Positions 17,632 to 25,662 of a stretch of DNA of 64,000 bases are shown here, piece after piece (the stretch's first letter is position 1; the number at the start of each line of letters is the position of its first letter). Made by a program: the position numbers and the translations under genes. Below the pieces are notes generated by a model. It saw only the letters and a program-made list of their open reading frames with translations, was not told where the DNA came from and made no database searches. This DNA is from Arcobacter arenosus (GTDB lineage: Bacteria > Campylobacterota > Campylobacteria > Campylobacterales > Arcobacteraceae): contig NZ_VANU01000001.1 of assembly GCF_005771535.1 (NCBI RefSeq), forward strand, positions 744,001-808,000. The letters are read 5' to 3'.

Positions 17632-17650
17632 GTCCCATTTTTTCAGGGAC
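17632..17650 (-). promoter_or_regulatory. Small hairpin before the aldehyde dehydrogenase gene
   Basis: GTCCC (17632-17636) pairs with GGGAC (17646-17650) over a 9-nt loop. On the minus strand it is followed by ATTTTT and then the Shine-Dalgarno of the aldehyde dehydrogenase gene. It is too short to be a strong terminator; an RNA-processing or weak attenuating role is possible. The rest of the gap (17651-17753) holds only a 6-bp ATGAGA/TCTCAT hairpin. Confidence 0.3.
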
Positions 17651-17753
17651 CTATATTTTTTAACTTCTTTTACCAATGAGAATAAATCTCATCTAAAGAA
17701 GCCTTGTACTTGTACTCTCTTTGAGAAATTCTAAAGAAAGTAACGAGTTGCTT

Positions 17754-18998
17754 TTAACCTAATACAGCTTCAACTGAAGCTTTAAATCTTTTTAATCCCT
17801 CTTCCAAAACTTCATCTTCGATTGTTAAAGGTGGAATAAACTTAATAATCTCACCAGTTGAACAAGCTCCAATAATTAATCCATTTTCATAACATTTTCC
17901 AGTAATCTCTTTAACAGTAGCAGCGTTATCAAAATTAATTGCTAACATCATCCCCTTTTGTCTTATTTCAGTAACTTGAGAATATTTGTCATTCATCTCA
18001 TCTAATAAAGCTCTAATCACTTTACCTTTTCTAATAGTCTCTTTGTTAAACTCTTCATCTTTAAAATACTCTAAGGCAACACGACCTGCTACAAAAGAGA
18101 TACCTTGTCCTCTAAATGTACCTGTATGTTGTCCTGGTCCCCAAGCTTTATCAACTTCTGGTTTATTTATTAACATACCAATTGGTGTACCAAATCCACC
18201 TAAACCTTTTGCACAAATATTAATATCTGGGTCAACATCTAAATCATCAAAACTAAAATAACTTCCACATCTACCATTTCCACATTGAATACTGTCAAGT
18301 ATAAATAAAGCACCAGTATCACGTGCAAGTTTTTGCACTGCTTGTAACCATTCTTTTGTTGCTGGTCTAACTCCACCTTCTGCTTGTACTGGTTCAACTA
18401 TAAATCCAGCTGGTGGTAACATCCCTGAACCTGCATCAAACATTTGTTCTCTCATTCTATCTAGAGCTTCCATGTCATTAAATGTTCCTCTAATAACATT
18501 ATTTAAAGGAACTCCTGACGAGCTTCTAAAGGCATTATTTGCTGTACAAGCAAGGGAACCTAAAGTCATACCATGGAAACCTCTATGGAAAGCTACAATC
18601 TCTGTTCTTCCAGTTACTTTTCTAGCAAGTTTAAGTGCAGCTTCAACTGCATTTGTTCCTGTTGGTCCTGTAAATTGTAGTTTGTAATCACCCATTCCTC
18701 TTGGTTTTAAAACAGTTTCAACAAATGTTGAGATAAAATCTCTTTTTACATCTGTAAACATATCAAGGGAATGAACAACTCCATCTCTTTGTAAAAATTC
18801 AATTACTGCATCTTTCATTTTTGGATTATTGTGACCAAAGTTTAAAACTCCAGCTCCTGCAAAAAAGTCTACAAATTCTTTATCATTTTCATCAATCATA
18901 ATTGCATTTTTTGATGATTTAAAAACAGTTGGTACTGCTCTACAATAAGCTCTAATTTCTGATTCATTCTCTTCAAATACTGTTTTATCGTTTAACAT
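17754..18998 (-). CDS. doeD: Diaminobutyrate transaminase (EctB/DoeD-type, class III)
   Basis: A 414-aa PLP enzyme very like EctB: 'ESEIRAYCRAVPTVF', 'DFFAGAGVLNFGHNNP', 'FTGPTGTNAVEAALKLARKV', 'HGMTLGSLA', 'EPVQAEGGVRP', the Schiff-base Lys in 'ICAKGLGGFGTP', and 'GQHTGTFRGQ'. EctB makes diaminobutyrate from aspartate semialdehyde; DoeD runs the reverse to break it down. As ectA and ectC are absent and a hydrolase and uptake system follow, the catabolic role is favoured. AAGGAAG precedes the ATG. It is the first large gene of the operon, 41 bases after the leader terminator. Confidence 0.85.
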   Translation of the reverse strand: MLNDKTVFEENESEIRAYCRAVPTVFKSSKNAIMIDENDKEFVDFFAGAGVLNFGHNNPKMKDAVIEFLQRDGVVHSLDMFTDVKRDFISTFVETVLKPRGMGDYKLQFTGPTGTNAVEAALKLARKVTGRTEIVAFHRGFHGMTLGSLACTANNAFRSSSGVPLNNVIRGTFNDMEALDRMREQMFDAGSGMLPPAGFIVEPVQAEGGVRPATKEWLQAVQKLARDTGALFILDSIQCGNGRCGSYFSFDDLDVDPDINICAKGLGGFGTPIGMLINKPEVDKAWGPGQHTGTFRGQGISFVAGRVALEYFKDEEFNKETIRKGKVIRALLDEMNDKYSQVTEIRQKGMMLAINFDNAATVKEITGKCYENGLIIGACSTGEIIKFIPPLTIEDEVLEEGLKRFKASVEAVLG

Positions 18999-19039
18999 AA
19001 TTCTTCCTTATATAATTTTAGATTTTTTAAAAAATAAAA

Positions 19040-19131
19040 AGACCCTGCTAAGCTACATAAATAATATATTCTTAAATATATTATTTATGTAGCCTACAAT
19101 TTATTACACACTAAATAAATTGCGAGGGTCT
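19040..19131 (-). terminator. Three-way-junction terminator/attenuator in the ectoine operon leader
   Basis: Three perfect helices form a branched structure. P1 is a 7-bp stem (19125-19131 with 19040-19046), P3 a 9-bp stem (19114-19122 with 19097-19105) and P2 a 19-bp stem (19075-19093 with 19052-19070, 4-nt loop). On the minus-strand RNA the 3' side of P1 (AGGGTCT) runs straight into TTTTATTTTTT, the layout of an intrinsic terminator. The stop codon of the leader ORF (19130-19132) overlaps the first bases of P1. The transaminase start is 41 bases downstream. Confidence 0.65.
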
Positions 19132-19279
19132 ATCTGGCAGTTAGTATAAAGTTTTTTTCTTGGATTAATAAATTTTGGATCTCTTTAATAGGTCTAAAAG
19201 AGATTTTGTATGCTCTATAAAGTTTTTGCAAGGCTAAATAAATAAAATGTTTTAGTTTTGAGCAAGTAGTAAAAAACAT
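19130..19279 (-). CDS. 49-codon leader ORF of the ectoine operon
   Basis: ATG (19277-19279) follows a strong AAGGAGG site (19288-19294) with 8-base spacing. The frame runs 49 codons to TAG at 19130-19132. The product is basic and partly hydrophobic (begins MFFTTCSKLKHFIYLALQK, ends NFILTAR); I recognise no family. The near-consensus promoter 25-60 bases upstream and the terminator starting at its stop codon make translation plausible, either as a leader peptide that controls read-through or as a genuine small protein. No aspartate-rich or Lys-rich control run is obvious. Confidence 0.6.
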   Translation of the reverse strand: MFFTTCSKLKHFIYLALQKLYRAYKISFRPIKEIQNLLIQEKNFILTAR

Positions 19280-19290
19280 TTTAATAGCCT
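19231..19290 (-). promoter_or_regulatory. Start-site-sequestering hairpin of the leader ORF
   Basis: On the minus-strand RNA, AGGCTA (19285-19290), which includes the end of the Shine-Dalgarno, pairs with TAGCCT (19231-19236). AAAATGTTTT (19273-19282), which contains the start codon, pairs with AAAACATTTT (19244-19253). Both helices are perfect, 6 and 10 bp. Closed, the structure would hide the ribosome site of the leader ORF. Confidence 0.5.
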
Positions 19291-19311
19291 CCTTTGAAAT
19301 ATCTATTGAAA

Positions 19312-19340
19312 ATATTAACTACTTTTTTTTACATTGTCAA
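19312..19340 (-). promoter_or_regulatory. Strong sigma70 promoter of the ectoine operon
   Basis: TTGACA (19335-19340 on the minus strand) and TAATAT (19312-19317) are separated by exactly 17 bases. A real -35 is unusual here, where most promoters show only a -10. Transcription should start near 19305, giving a short untranslated leader before the 49-codon ORF. Confidence 0.75.
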
Positions 19341-19353
19341 GTATGTGATGTAC

Positions 19354-19365
19354 ATTTATTACACA
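19354..19365 (-). promoter_or_regulatory. 12-bp repeat upstream of the ectoine promoter, candidate operator
   Basis: TGTGTAATAAAT on the minus strand (19354-19365) lies just upstream of the -35 box. The same 12 bases recur at 19099-19110, inside the P3 hairpin of the leader terminator. An exact 12-mer repeat within 260 bp could be a regulator site, or could be chance in AT-rich DNA. Confidence 0.35.
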
Positions 19366-19403
19366 AAAATTATTCTTTAATTGTATAATTTAAAATATGT
19401 TTT

Positions 19404-20039
19404 TTATTTTTTTTTAATCTCTAATCTTTGAGGGCGAACAGTGATTTCAGTTATAACCCCATCAAAGTTTAAAATATCTAAAACAGTATTTGCTATAGTT
19501 TGAGGTAACAAATGGGCATTCTTATTTTCACTAGGTTCAAAATTAAATTCATCAAAAAAGTTAGTTTTTGTAAGGTCAGGATTTATTGTAGTAACTTTTA
19601 CATCTGATTTTCTTAACTCTTCAAATAAAGTTAGAGAAAAATTCCTAAGTCCTGATTTTGTTGCTGTATAAAGTGCAGAGAATTTTGAATGTCTTGTTGC
19701 TTCAATTGAAGCAATATTTATTATATGACCTTTTGTTTTTTTAAGAGTTCTTAAAAGTAAACTTGAAAGGATAATTGGGGCAGTAAGGTTTATATTTATT
19801 AATTCTTGAATTTTTGGAATTGAGATCTCTTCATGGGGTTTGAATATCCCAAGACCAGCACAATTAACTAATAAATCAATATCATTCTCTTTTAATAGAT
19901 TTTTCACTTCTATTTCTAAAGCTTTTGTATCTTCAAGTCTAGATTTTAAAGTTAAAACCTTATAATTATTTTCTTCTAAAATTTCACAAATTGCTTTTCC
20001 AATTCCAGAAGAAAAACCAGTTACAATAGCCTTTTTCAT
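19404..20039 (-). CDS. Short-chain dehydrogenase/reductase
   Basis: A 211-aa classical SDR: the cofactor motif TGxxxGIG ('VTGFSSGIGKAICEIL'), 'NCAGLG', and the catalytic 'YTATKSGLRNF' (Tyr-x-x-x-Lys). Substrate unknown. It is translated just after the DedA gene (1-bp gap) and ends about 65 bp before the ectoine promoter, from which it is independent. Confidence 0.82.
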   Translation of the reverse strand: MKKAIVTGFSSGIGKAICEILEENNYKVLTLKSRLEDTKALEIEVKNLLKENDIDLLVNCAGLGIFKPHEEISIPKIQELININLTAPIILSSLLLRTLKKTKGHIINIASIEATRHSKFSALYTATKSGLRNFSLTLFEELRKSDVKVTTINPDLTKTNFFDEFNFEPSENKNAHLLPQTIANTVLDILNFDGVITEITVRPQRLEIKKK

Positions 20040-20040
20040 T

Positions 20041-20640
20041 TTATAAACCTTTATTTATTCTTTTATAATAAATAAAAGCCCCTAAGGCAATTAATCCTAA
20101 TAATAGATAAACAATAGTTGATAAATACTCTTTTACTAAATCTTCATTGTCCCCAATGTAATAACCAAGTAAAGTTAATATAACAACCCAAATAGATGCA
20201 CCTAAAGTTGTATAAACAGAAAAACTTACAATATTCATTCTAGCTAAACCAGCAGGGAATGATATAAGCTGTCTAACTGCAGGGATTAATCTTCCACTAA
20301 AAGTTGAGATATGTCCGTGGTTTTCAAAAAACCTTTCGGCTTTTTGGATTGTAGATTCTTTTATAAAAAAATATTTTCCATATTTTATTAAAACAGCTCT
20401 ACCAACATAAATAGCTAAGTAGTAGTTAAAAAATGCTCCAGCAAGTGAACCTGCTATTCCACAGAATAAAACTATAGCCATATTCATCTCACCTTTGTGA
20501 ACTAAGTAACCAGCAGGAATCATTACTACTTCACTAGGAAAAGGGAAGAAAGTACTTTCTAAGAACATCATTATAAAAATTCCTGTATAACCTAAAGTGC
20601 CAACTGTTTGAACGATAAAATCTACAATACTATGAAGCAT
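20041..20640 (-). CDS. DedA family membrane protein
   Basis: A 199-aa protein with several hydrophobic helices and DedA hallmarks: 'FLESTFFPFPSEVVMIPAGYLV', 'GSLAGAFFNYYLAIYVGR' and 'FSGRLIPAVRQLISFPAGLARMN'. The family works in the inner membrane; some members flip phospholipid or undecaprenyl-phosphate carriers. AAAGGGATAC precedes the ATG, and the SDR gene follows directly. Confidence 0.85.
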   Translation of the reverse strand: MLHSIVDFIVQTVGTLGYTGIFIMMFLESTFFPFPSEVVMIPAGYLVHKGEMNMAIVLFCGIAGSLAGAFFNYYLAIYVGRAVLIKYGKYFFIKESTIQKAERFFENHGHISTFSGRLIPAVRQLISFPAGLARMNIVSFSVYTTLGASIWVVILTLLGYYIGDNEDLVKEYLSTIVYLLLGLIALGAFIYYKRINKGL

Positions 20641-20713
20641 TTTTGTATCCCTTTTAAAAATTGGCGTATTGTATCATTTTATCTTTTAATAATGAAAAAA
20701 ATTAATTTATTTA

Positions 20714-23239
20714 TTAATTTAGGTTTATTTCATTTTTTCCTTTAAACTCTTTTTCATCTGCACTTGTAACAATTTGTTTAGAAATAGTATCTGTTTGAAG
20801 AGCAATATTGTTTGTATTTTGAGCGATAGCTGCATTTTCCTGTGTTTGTTTATCTAAACTTGCAATACTTTCATTTATTTGTGAAATTCCTATTTGTTGC
20901 TCTTTAGAAGAACTTGATACAGCATAAATAAGTTCTATTGTATTGTTTATATTTTTACTAAGACTACTATATCCCTCAATCATTGTATCAGAGATTTGTT
21001 TCCCTTCATTTGCTTTAATATTTGCACTTTCAACTAAATCTTTAATCTCTTTTGCCGCTTCAGCACTTCTTGCAGCTAAGTTTCTAACTTCTTGAGCAAC
21101 AACGGCAAAGCCTTTTCCTGCTTCACCTGCTGTTGCTGCTTCTACAGCTGCATTTAAAGATAAAGTATTTGTTTGGAAAGCAATTTGATCAATAACACTT
21201 ATTGCCTCATTAATAGCACTAACTTGTTCATTTATTTCATCCATTGCTTGTGTAGTTTTTTTAGCTAACTCTTCTCCTGTTTTAACAGATTTATTAACCT
21301 CTTGAGAATAAGAAGCCATTTTTTCAACATTTTCATTATTTGAAATAATATTACTATTTATCTCTTCTAAAGCAGCAGAAGTTTCTTCTATAGATGCAGC
21401 AGCAGAATTTGTATTATTTGATAAGATTTTTACACTTTCAATTAATCTATCTGAACTATCATCTAATTTTAATCCATTTGTTTTATTTTCAATAAGCATT
21501 TGAGTAATGGAATCTCCTAAAAGGTTTACCCCTTCGGCTAATTTTAAAAGCTGTTCTTTTAAATCTTTTGGATCAACTTTTTGGATATAGTTATATTGTG
21601 TATAAGTTTCTAAAACTTTTAAAATATTTTGAATATTTATTTCTAAATTATTCCCCATATTATTAATTACAGTTTTTAATTCCTCTAAAGAAGGATTTGA
21701 TGGTTTAGCTTTAATTCTTTGAGATAAATCACCCTTTTCAAATTCTGATAATATCATTACAGTTTCATTTATTAATTCTCTATCTTTTTCTATTCCATCT
21801 TTAGTTTTATTAATATTTTTATTAACAACTTTTGACATCTCACCTATTTCATCATTTTTAGAATCATCTAAATAAACAACTTCATTAATTTCATTATTTA
21901 AATATTTAAAAAATGACATAAGACCATTTTCAAAATTTTTGATAGGTTTAATAATTGAATTTCTTAAAATGTAAATTGAAATAAAAATTATCAAAATAAG
22001 TACAACAAATGAGATTGAAGCTAGTATAATATTTAACTTAATACTATCAGCTAAAGCCTCATCATTATCAATTTCAGAGATTATTCCCCATTGTTTATCA
22101 AAAACTTTAAGTCCTGAATAAGCACTTAAATATTTTTTACCCTCATTATCTTCTATTAATTTTGCCCCACTTTTATTTTCTAAAGCAAGTTTTGTTGCCT
22201 CTGTTTTTATTTCAAATAATGATATAGTTGTACCTGAATTTTTTACATGTTGATGGTCAAGATCTTTTAGGTATCTGTGATTATTTCTCATTTTATAATC
22301 ACTTCCAACTAAATAACTTTTACCACTTTTTCCTAAGCCTGCACTTTCATAATTTCCATTAAAATTCATAATTGAATCAATCACACTAATTGGAAACTGC
22401 ATAATTAAATTACCGATTCTTCTATTTTGATTGTTAAAAACAGGAATAGCTAGAAAAGAAGCAGGAGTATTATAACTTGGTTCATAAGGTTCAAAATCAC
22501 TAAATGCAACTTCACCTTTTTCTAATGTATATGCTTTTTCATTTACTTTAGCAATTCCACTATTTGCATAAGGTCCAGTTTTTAAATTAGTAGCAAAATC
22601 TTTTTCTTTAAAAGTACTATAAATAATTGTACCTTTTAAATCTACCAAAAAAATATCATATAATGAAAATTTTTCTAAAATTATATTAAAGGTCTCATGA
22701 AATCGTGTGTGAGAAAAAGCATAGTTATTAAAAAAAGTATTTGATTGAGTTAATTTATTCTTTTCACCAATTTTCTCTTCATTTTTTATAATATACATAT
22801 ATTGAGCTAAAATTCCATTATCATCTTTTGGTAAATATTCACTAGCTTCTTTTTTTGAAGAAACATTAGGTAAATTAAAATTTATTTTATTTATATAAAG
22901 ATCATTGTAATGATTTAAAAGTTCATTTTTTACTTTTGTCATATCAACTTCGCCACTTGATTGACTAGAAATAGTATAAAACCCTCTAATAAACTCATTA
23001 AAAGCCTCTTGAGTTGAAGCAGAATTTGCAATTGAAATAATTAAACCTTCAATGGTTTTAAAATACTCTTGAATATGTTGTTTTTTTGCATAAGTTGTTG
23101 ATTTAAGCTGAACAAGTTTCTCTTTTTCTGAGTGCTTTATACTTTCATTTACACTTATAGACAAAATAGTTACAGACATTAAAAGTAAACTACCAATAAT
23201 TAATAACATTAATTTAGCGTTAATACTAAAACTTTTCAT
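20714..23239 (-). CDS. Methyl-accepting chemotaxis protein with a dCache sensor
   Basis: About 841 aa: N-terminal membrane helix, a large periplasmic double-Cache domain (about 35-390), a second helix ('[21 protein letters not shown]'), a HAMP-like region and a cytoplasmic signalling hairpin with '[38 protein letters not shown]'. The hairpin tip differs slightly from the usual EAARAGE. Ligand unknown. The true start is ATG 23239; the longer frame begins within the Shine-Dalgarno. That site is in a hairpin (23243-23275). Confidence 0.9.
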   Translation of the reverse strand: MKSFSINAKLMLLIIGSLLLMSVTILSISVNESIKHSEKEKLVQLKSTTYAKKQHIQEYFKTIEGLIISIANSASTQEAFNEFIRGFYTISSQSSGEVDMTKVKNELLNHYNDLYINKINFNLPNVSSKKEASEYLPKDDNGILAQYMYIIKNEEKIGEKNKLTQSNTFFNNYAFSHTRFHETFNIILEKFSLYDIFLVDLKGTIIYSTFKEKDFATNLKTGPYANSGIAKVNEKAYTLEKGEVAFSDFEPYEPSYNTPASFLAIPVFNNQNRRIGNLIMQFPISVIDSIMNFNGNYESAGLGKSGKSYLVGSDYKMRNNHRYLKDLDHQHVKNSGTTISLFEIKTEATKLALENKSGAKLIEDNEGKKYLSAYSGLKVFDKQWGIISEIDNDEALADSIKLNIILASISFVVLILIIFISIYILRNSIIKPIKNFENGLMSFFKYLNNEINEVVYLDDSKNDEIGEMSKVVNKNINKTKDGIEKDRELINETVMILSEFEKGDLSQRIKAKPSNPSLEELKTVINNMGNNLEINIQNILKVLETYTQYNYIQKVDPKDLKEQLLKLAEGVNLLGDSITQMLIENKTNGLKLDDSSDRLIESVKILSNNTNSAAASIEETSAALEEINSNIISNNENVEKMASYSQEVNKSVKTGEELAKKTTQAMDEINEQVSAINEAISVIDQIAFQTNTLSLNAAVEAATAGEAGKGFAVVAQEVRNLAARSAEAAKEIKDLVESANIKANEGKQISDTMIEGYSSLSKNINNTIELIYAVSSSSKEQQIGISQINESIASLDKQTQENAAIAQNTNNIALQTDTISKQIVTSADEKEFKGKNEINLN

Positions 23240-23242
23240 TAA

Positions 23243-23275
23243 ATACTCCAAAGATATAAGTTATTTTTGGAGTAT
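23243..23275 (-). promoter_or_regulatory. Shine-Dalgarno hairpin before the chemoreceptor gene
   Basis: ATACTCCAAA (23243-23252) and TTTGGAGTAT (23266-23275) are perfect 10-bp complements. On the minus-strand RNA the downstream arm holds the GGAG ribosome site 6 bases before the ATG at 23239, so folding would block initiation. Confidence 0.5.
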
Positions 23276-23316
23276 ATAATAAAATAGTCTTCAAAAAGTA
23301 TTATTTTCTATTAAAT

Positions 23317-24162
23317 TCAAACAAACTTAAATAACATTAAACTAATTGACATAACAAACATCCCCAAAACTAAACCTGCAATCGTTGTATGGGCATTTCC
23401 ATAAACTCTAGCTGCTGGCAAAAGTTCATCAAAGGAGATATAAATCATAATTCCAGATACAAGTCCAAAAGTTATCCCTAAAGTAGCCTCTCCCATAAAA
23501 GGAAATAATATAAAAAATCCAATAATTGCCCCAATAGGTTCTGCAAAACCAGAAAGAGTTGCATACCAAAATGCTTTTTTCTTATTTCCAGTTGCATGAT
23601 AAATAGGTAAAGAGACTGCCATCCCTTCAGGAATATTATGAATAGCAATAGCCAAAGCGATGCTTAAACCAAGAGTTAAGTTATCTAAAGATGAAATAAA
23701 AGTTGCAAAACCTTCTGGAAAATTGTGAATACCTATTGCTAAAGCGGTAAAAACCCCTGTTCTTTTTAAACTATTATTTAAAACAACACTATTTTTATTA
23801 TTGGGTTTCAATTCTTGTAATTGTGCTTCTGATTTTGGTTCATGGGGATTAACATCTTTTGGAATAAGTCTATCAATAACTGCAATAATTGCAATACCTA
23901 AAAAAAAGCAAAATAATGCTAAAGATTCACCCTTTACTTCACTTGATACTAATTGAGTAAAAGACTCTGTAGATTTTTGTAGTATCTCCATAAATGATAC
24001 ATATATCATAACGCCAGCTGAAAAACCCAATCCTAAAGATAAGAATTTTTCAGTTTTTGTCTTTGAAAAAAATGCAATAACTGCACCAATACTTGTAGAA
24101 AGTCCTGCAAATAAGGTTAGTATGAAAGCTATAATATAATTTTCAAGACTCAAAGTTTCCAT
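23317..24162 (-). CDS. zupT: ZIP family metal transporter
   Basis: A 281-aa ZIP permease with eight predicted helices. The conserved metal-binding helices read 'ALAIGIHNFPEGFATF' and 'ALAIAIHNIPEGMAVSLPI', and a short polar loop lies between. ZupT-type proteins import zinc and other divalent metals at the inner membrane. It sits between the chemoreceptor and Dps genes; a link to the zinc ABC operon at 35-37.5 kb is possible but not shown. Confidence 0.88.
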   Translation of the reverse strand: METLSLENYIIAFILTLFAGLSTSIGAVIAFFSKTKTEKFLSLGLGFSAGVMIYVSFMEILQKSTESFTQLVSSEVKGESLALFCFFLGIAIIAVIDRLIPKDVNPHEPKSEAQLQELKPNNKNSVVLNNSLKRTGVFTALAIGIHNFPEGFATFISSLDNLTLGLSIALAIAIHNIPEGMAVSLPIYHATGNKKKAFWYATLSGFAEPIGAIIGFFILFPFMGEATLGITFGLVSGIMIYISFDELLPAARVYGNAHTTIAGLVLGMFVMSISLMLFKFV

Positions 24163-24182
24163 ACTAATCCTTAAAACTTAAA

Positions 24183-24620
24183 CTACTTAAGCATATTTCC
24201 AATCATCCATAAATCTTTTTCAAGTTTAGCAACTTTTTCATCAGCAAAAGCTTCTGTTGTTTTATCTCCTGCTTCTGATGCAATTTCACTTAAACTTCTA
24301 AATGATCTTAAAAAATAGTTGTAGTCATTTATAATTTTTTCAACAACCTCTTTAGACCTAAAATTTGAATTTGATTCTTCTTCTATATTTGTAGTGTTAA
24401 CTAAATCAGATAGAGTCAAATATGGTTTTTCACCTAATTGTAAAACCCTTTCTGCAAGTTCATCATACAAAGTTGAAAAGCTTGTATAAATCTCTTCTGT
24501 TTGATTATGTACAGGGAAGAAATCCATCCCTTCAATATTCCAGTGATAATTATGTACTTTTACATACATTGCATGGGCGTCTGATTGTAATTGTTTTAAA
24601 TTTTCTACTATATTTGCCAT
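24183..24620 (-). CDS. dps: Dps/ferritin-like DNA-protection protein
   Basis: A 145-aa four-helix protein with the Dps ferroxidase motif 'YNYHWNIEGMDFFPVHNQTEEIY' spread over helices A and B ('VHNYHWN', 'FYDELAER' equivalent 'LYDELAERVLQLG'). It binds iron and protects DNA under oxidative or starvation stress. ATG 24620 has AAGGA 7 bases upstream; the frame back to 24662 contains no better site. The next three small genes lie downstream on the same strand. Confidence 0.88.
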   Translation of the reverse strand: MANIVENLKQLQSDAHAMYVKVHNYHWNIEGMDFFPVHNQTEEIYTSFSTLYDELAERVLQLGEKPYLTLSDLVNTTNIEEESNSNFRSKEVVEKIINDYNYFLRSFRSLSEIASEAGDKTTEAFADEKVAKLEKDLWMIGNMLK

Positions 24621-24723
24621 CTTAAATCCTTTATTGTTTTCTAATGGATAATTTTTTTCCATTAGAAATTGTAAAGTATTTTAACTTAGACAAACATAAA
24701 TAAATTTTATTAGTGGATAAAAA

Positions 24724-24936
24724 TTATCTCTTACCCACTATTATTGCATCTGCAATTTTTGCAAGTTCTAATTGTGAAAGCTTTAATGTTTTTTCATTTA
24801 ATTCCTCTAAGGAAATTAAATTATCTTTCATAACCTGTGCAGCTAATTTGAAATCTTTTTTATATTTAACTAAATATAGTATTTGATGAATTAACTCATT
24901 GGTATTTAGATTATTTATAGTATTAGAACTCATCAT
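24724..24936 (-). CDS. Small helical protein, paralogue of the protein at 25148-25378
   Basis: About 70 aa, all-helical by composition, ending 'LSQLELAKIADAIIVGKR'. It aligns along its length with the product of 25148-25378 ('TNQIVELASKLISMR'), so the two arose by duplication. I recognise no family. It overlaps the end of the acidic gene by 14 bp; ATG 24936 follows GGA in the coding end of that gene. The longer Met-rich frame to 24978 is unlikely. Confidence 0.6.
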   Translation of the reverse strand: MMSSNTINNLNTNELIHQILYLVKYKKDFKLAAQVMKDNLISLEELNEKTLKLSQLELAKIADAIIVGKR

Positions 24937-25123
24937 CTTCATCCATATCATATTCATAGCTATAATCATCATAATCAACTGTGAAAACTTTTGGATAACC
25001 TAATTTTTCAAGTTCAATATCAATATTTTGTTCTGATATTCGATTTTTAACTTTTTCCATTATAAATTGAATATCATCTTCTTTGATATCGTTTGCTCTT
25101 AATTCATAAATAATTGAATCCAT
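24923..25123 (-). CDS. Small acidic protein
   Basis: A 66-aa protein with a charged helical N-terminal half and a very acidic, Tyr-rich tail ('VDYDDYSYEYDMDEDDEF'). No family recognised. AGGAAAGG precedes the ATG. It lies between the two paralogous small helical proteins, suggesting one three-gene unit. Confidence 0.6.
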   Translation of the reverse strand: MDSIIYELRANDIKEDDIQFIMEKVKNRISEQNIDIELEKLGYPKVFTVDYDDYSYEYDMDEDDEF

Positions 25124-25147
25124 TTTACCTTTCCTAATATATCTTTA

Positions 25148-25378
25148 TTATCTCATAGAAATTAGCTTTGAGGCTAATTCAACAATCTGATTCGTTTTAA
25201 GTCGTGCTGTATTTCTAACTATATTTTCTATATTTAGATTATTTGCTAATATTAATTTTATTGCTGAGTCATAATCATTATAAAATTTTATATGATTTGT
25301 TATTTCATTAACCAATATCTGTACTGGCTCATCAAATATATAGTTAGATATTAAATCATCAATAGATCTAGTAACCAT
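25148..25378 (-). CDS. Small helical protein, paralogue of 24724-24936
   Basis: A 76-aa soluble helical protein (starts MVTRSIDDLISNYIF). The last 50 residues resemble those of the gene at 24724-24936. Its own ribosome site is weak (CTAAG), but a 13-codon ORF with a strong site ends 8 bases before its ATG, so it may rely on coupled re-initiation. No family recognised. Confidence 0.6.
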   Translation of the reverse strand: MVTRSIDDLISNYIFDEPVQILVNEITNHIKFYNDYDSAIKLILANNLNIENIVRNTARLKTNQIVELASKLISMR

Positions 25379-25386
25379 CTTAGGCT

Positions 25387-25428
25387 CTATAAATTGACAA
25401 ATAACATATGTAGATAACCTATTTTCAT
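25387..25428 (-). CDS. 13-codon upstream ORF
   Basis: ATG at 25426-25428 follows TTGGAG with 5-base spacing. It encodes MKIGYLHMLFVNL and stops with TAG at 25387-25389, 8 bases before the next start codon. The strong site on such a short frame, beside a weak site on the next gene, suggests a coupling uORF; it could also be chance. Confidence 0.35.
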   Translation of the reverse strand: MKIGYLHMLFVNL

Positions 25429-25497
25429 TTCTACTCCAATTAACTAAAAACTAAGGTTATTGTGTTAGTATAAAAACACTCAATTTTGGGTACATCA

Positions 25498-25552
25498 TTT
25501 CTGAAAATCTTAAAAAAATGCACGGCCAAATGCTTTGATAGGTTTTCAGAAA
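25498..25552 (-). ncRNA. Structured leader element, copy A
   Basis: A 10-bp perfect stem (25498-25507 with 25543-25552) encloses a 23-nt core (25519-25541) that recurs at 26441-26463 with two differences. Read on the minus strand it lies about 120 bases upstream of the small-protein gene at 25378. The core contains GCATTTGGCCGTGC, which can form a 3-bp stem with a GGCC-bearing loop. The stem sequence differs from copy B at the same relative place, which argues for RNA structure. Class unknown. Confidence 0.6.
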
Positions 25553-25662
25553 TTCTCATTTTAACTTTTAATTACATAATTATAATCTATAAAAAAAAGA
25601 AAAAATCTAAAAAAAAACTTAAAAAATAAGCAACACCTACCAAAGCCCTATTTCATGGGCTC

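Noticed and set aside
17754-18998. Ectoine biosynthesis gene ectB
   Set aside because: The protein is EctB-like, but ectA and ectC are absent and all neighbours are for uptake and breakdown, so the DoeD reading is preferred.
25519-25541. Possible sigma54 promoter in the repeated core (CACGG...TGC)
   Set aside because: The -24 GG is missing and the spacing to the GC is off by one; no gene follows on the + strand in either copy.
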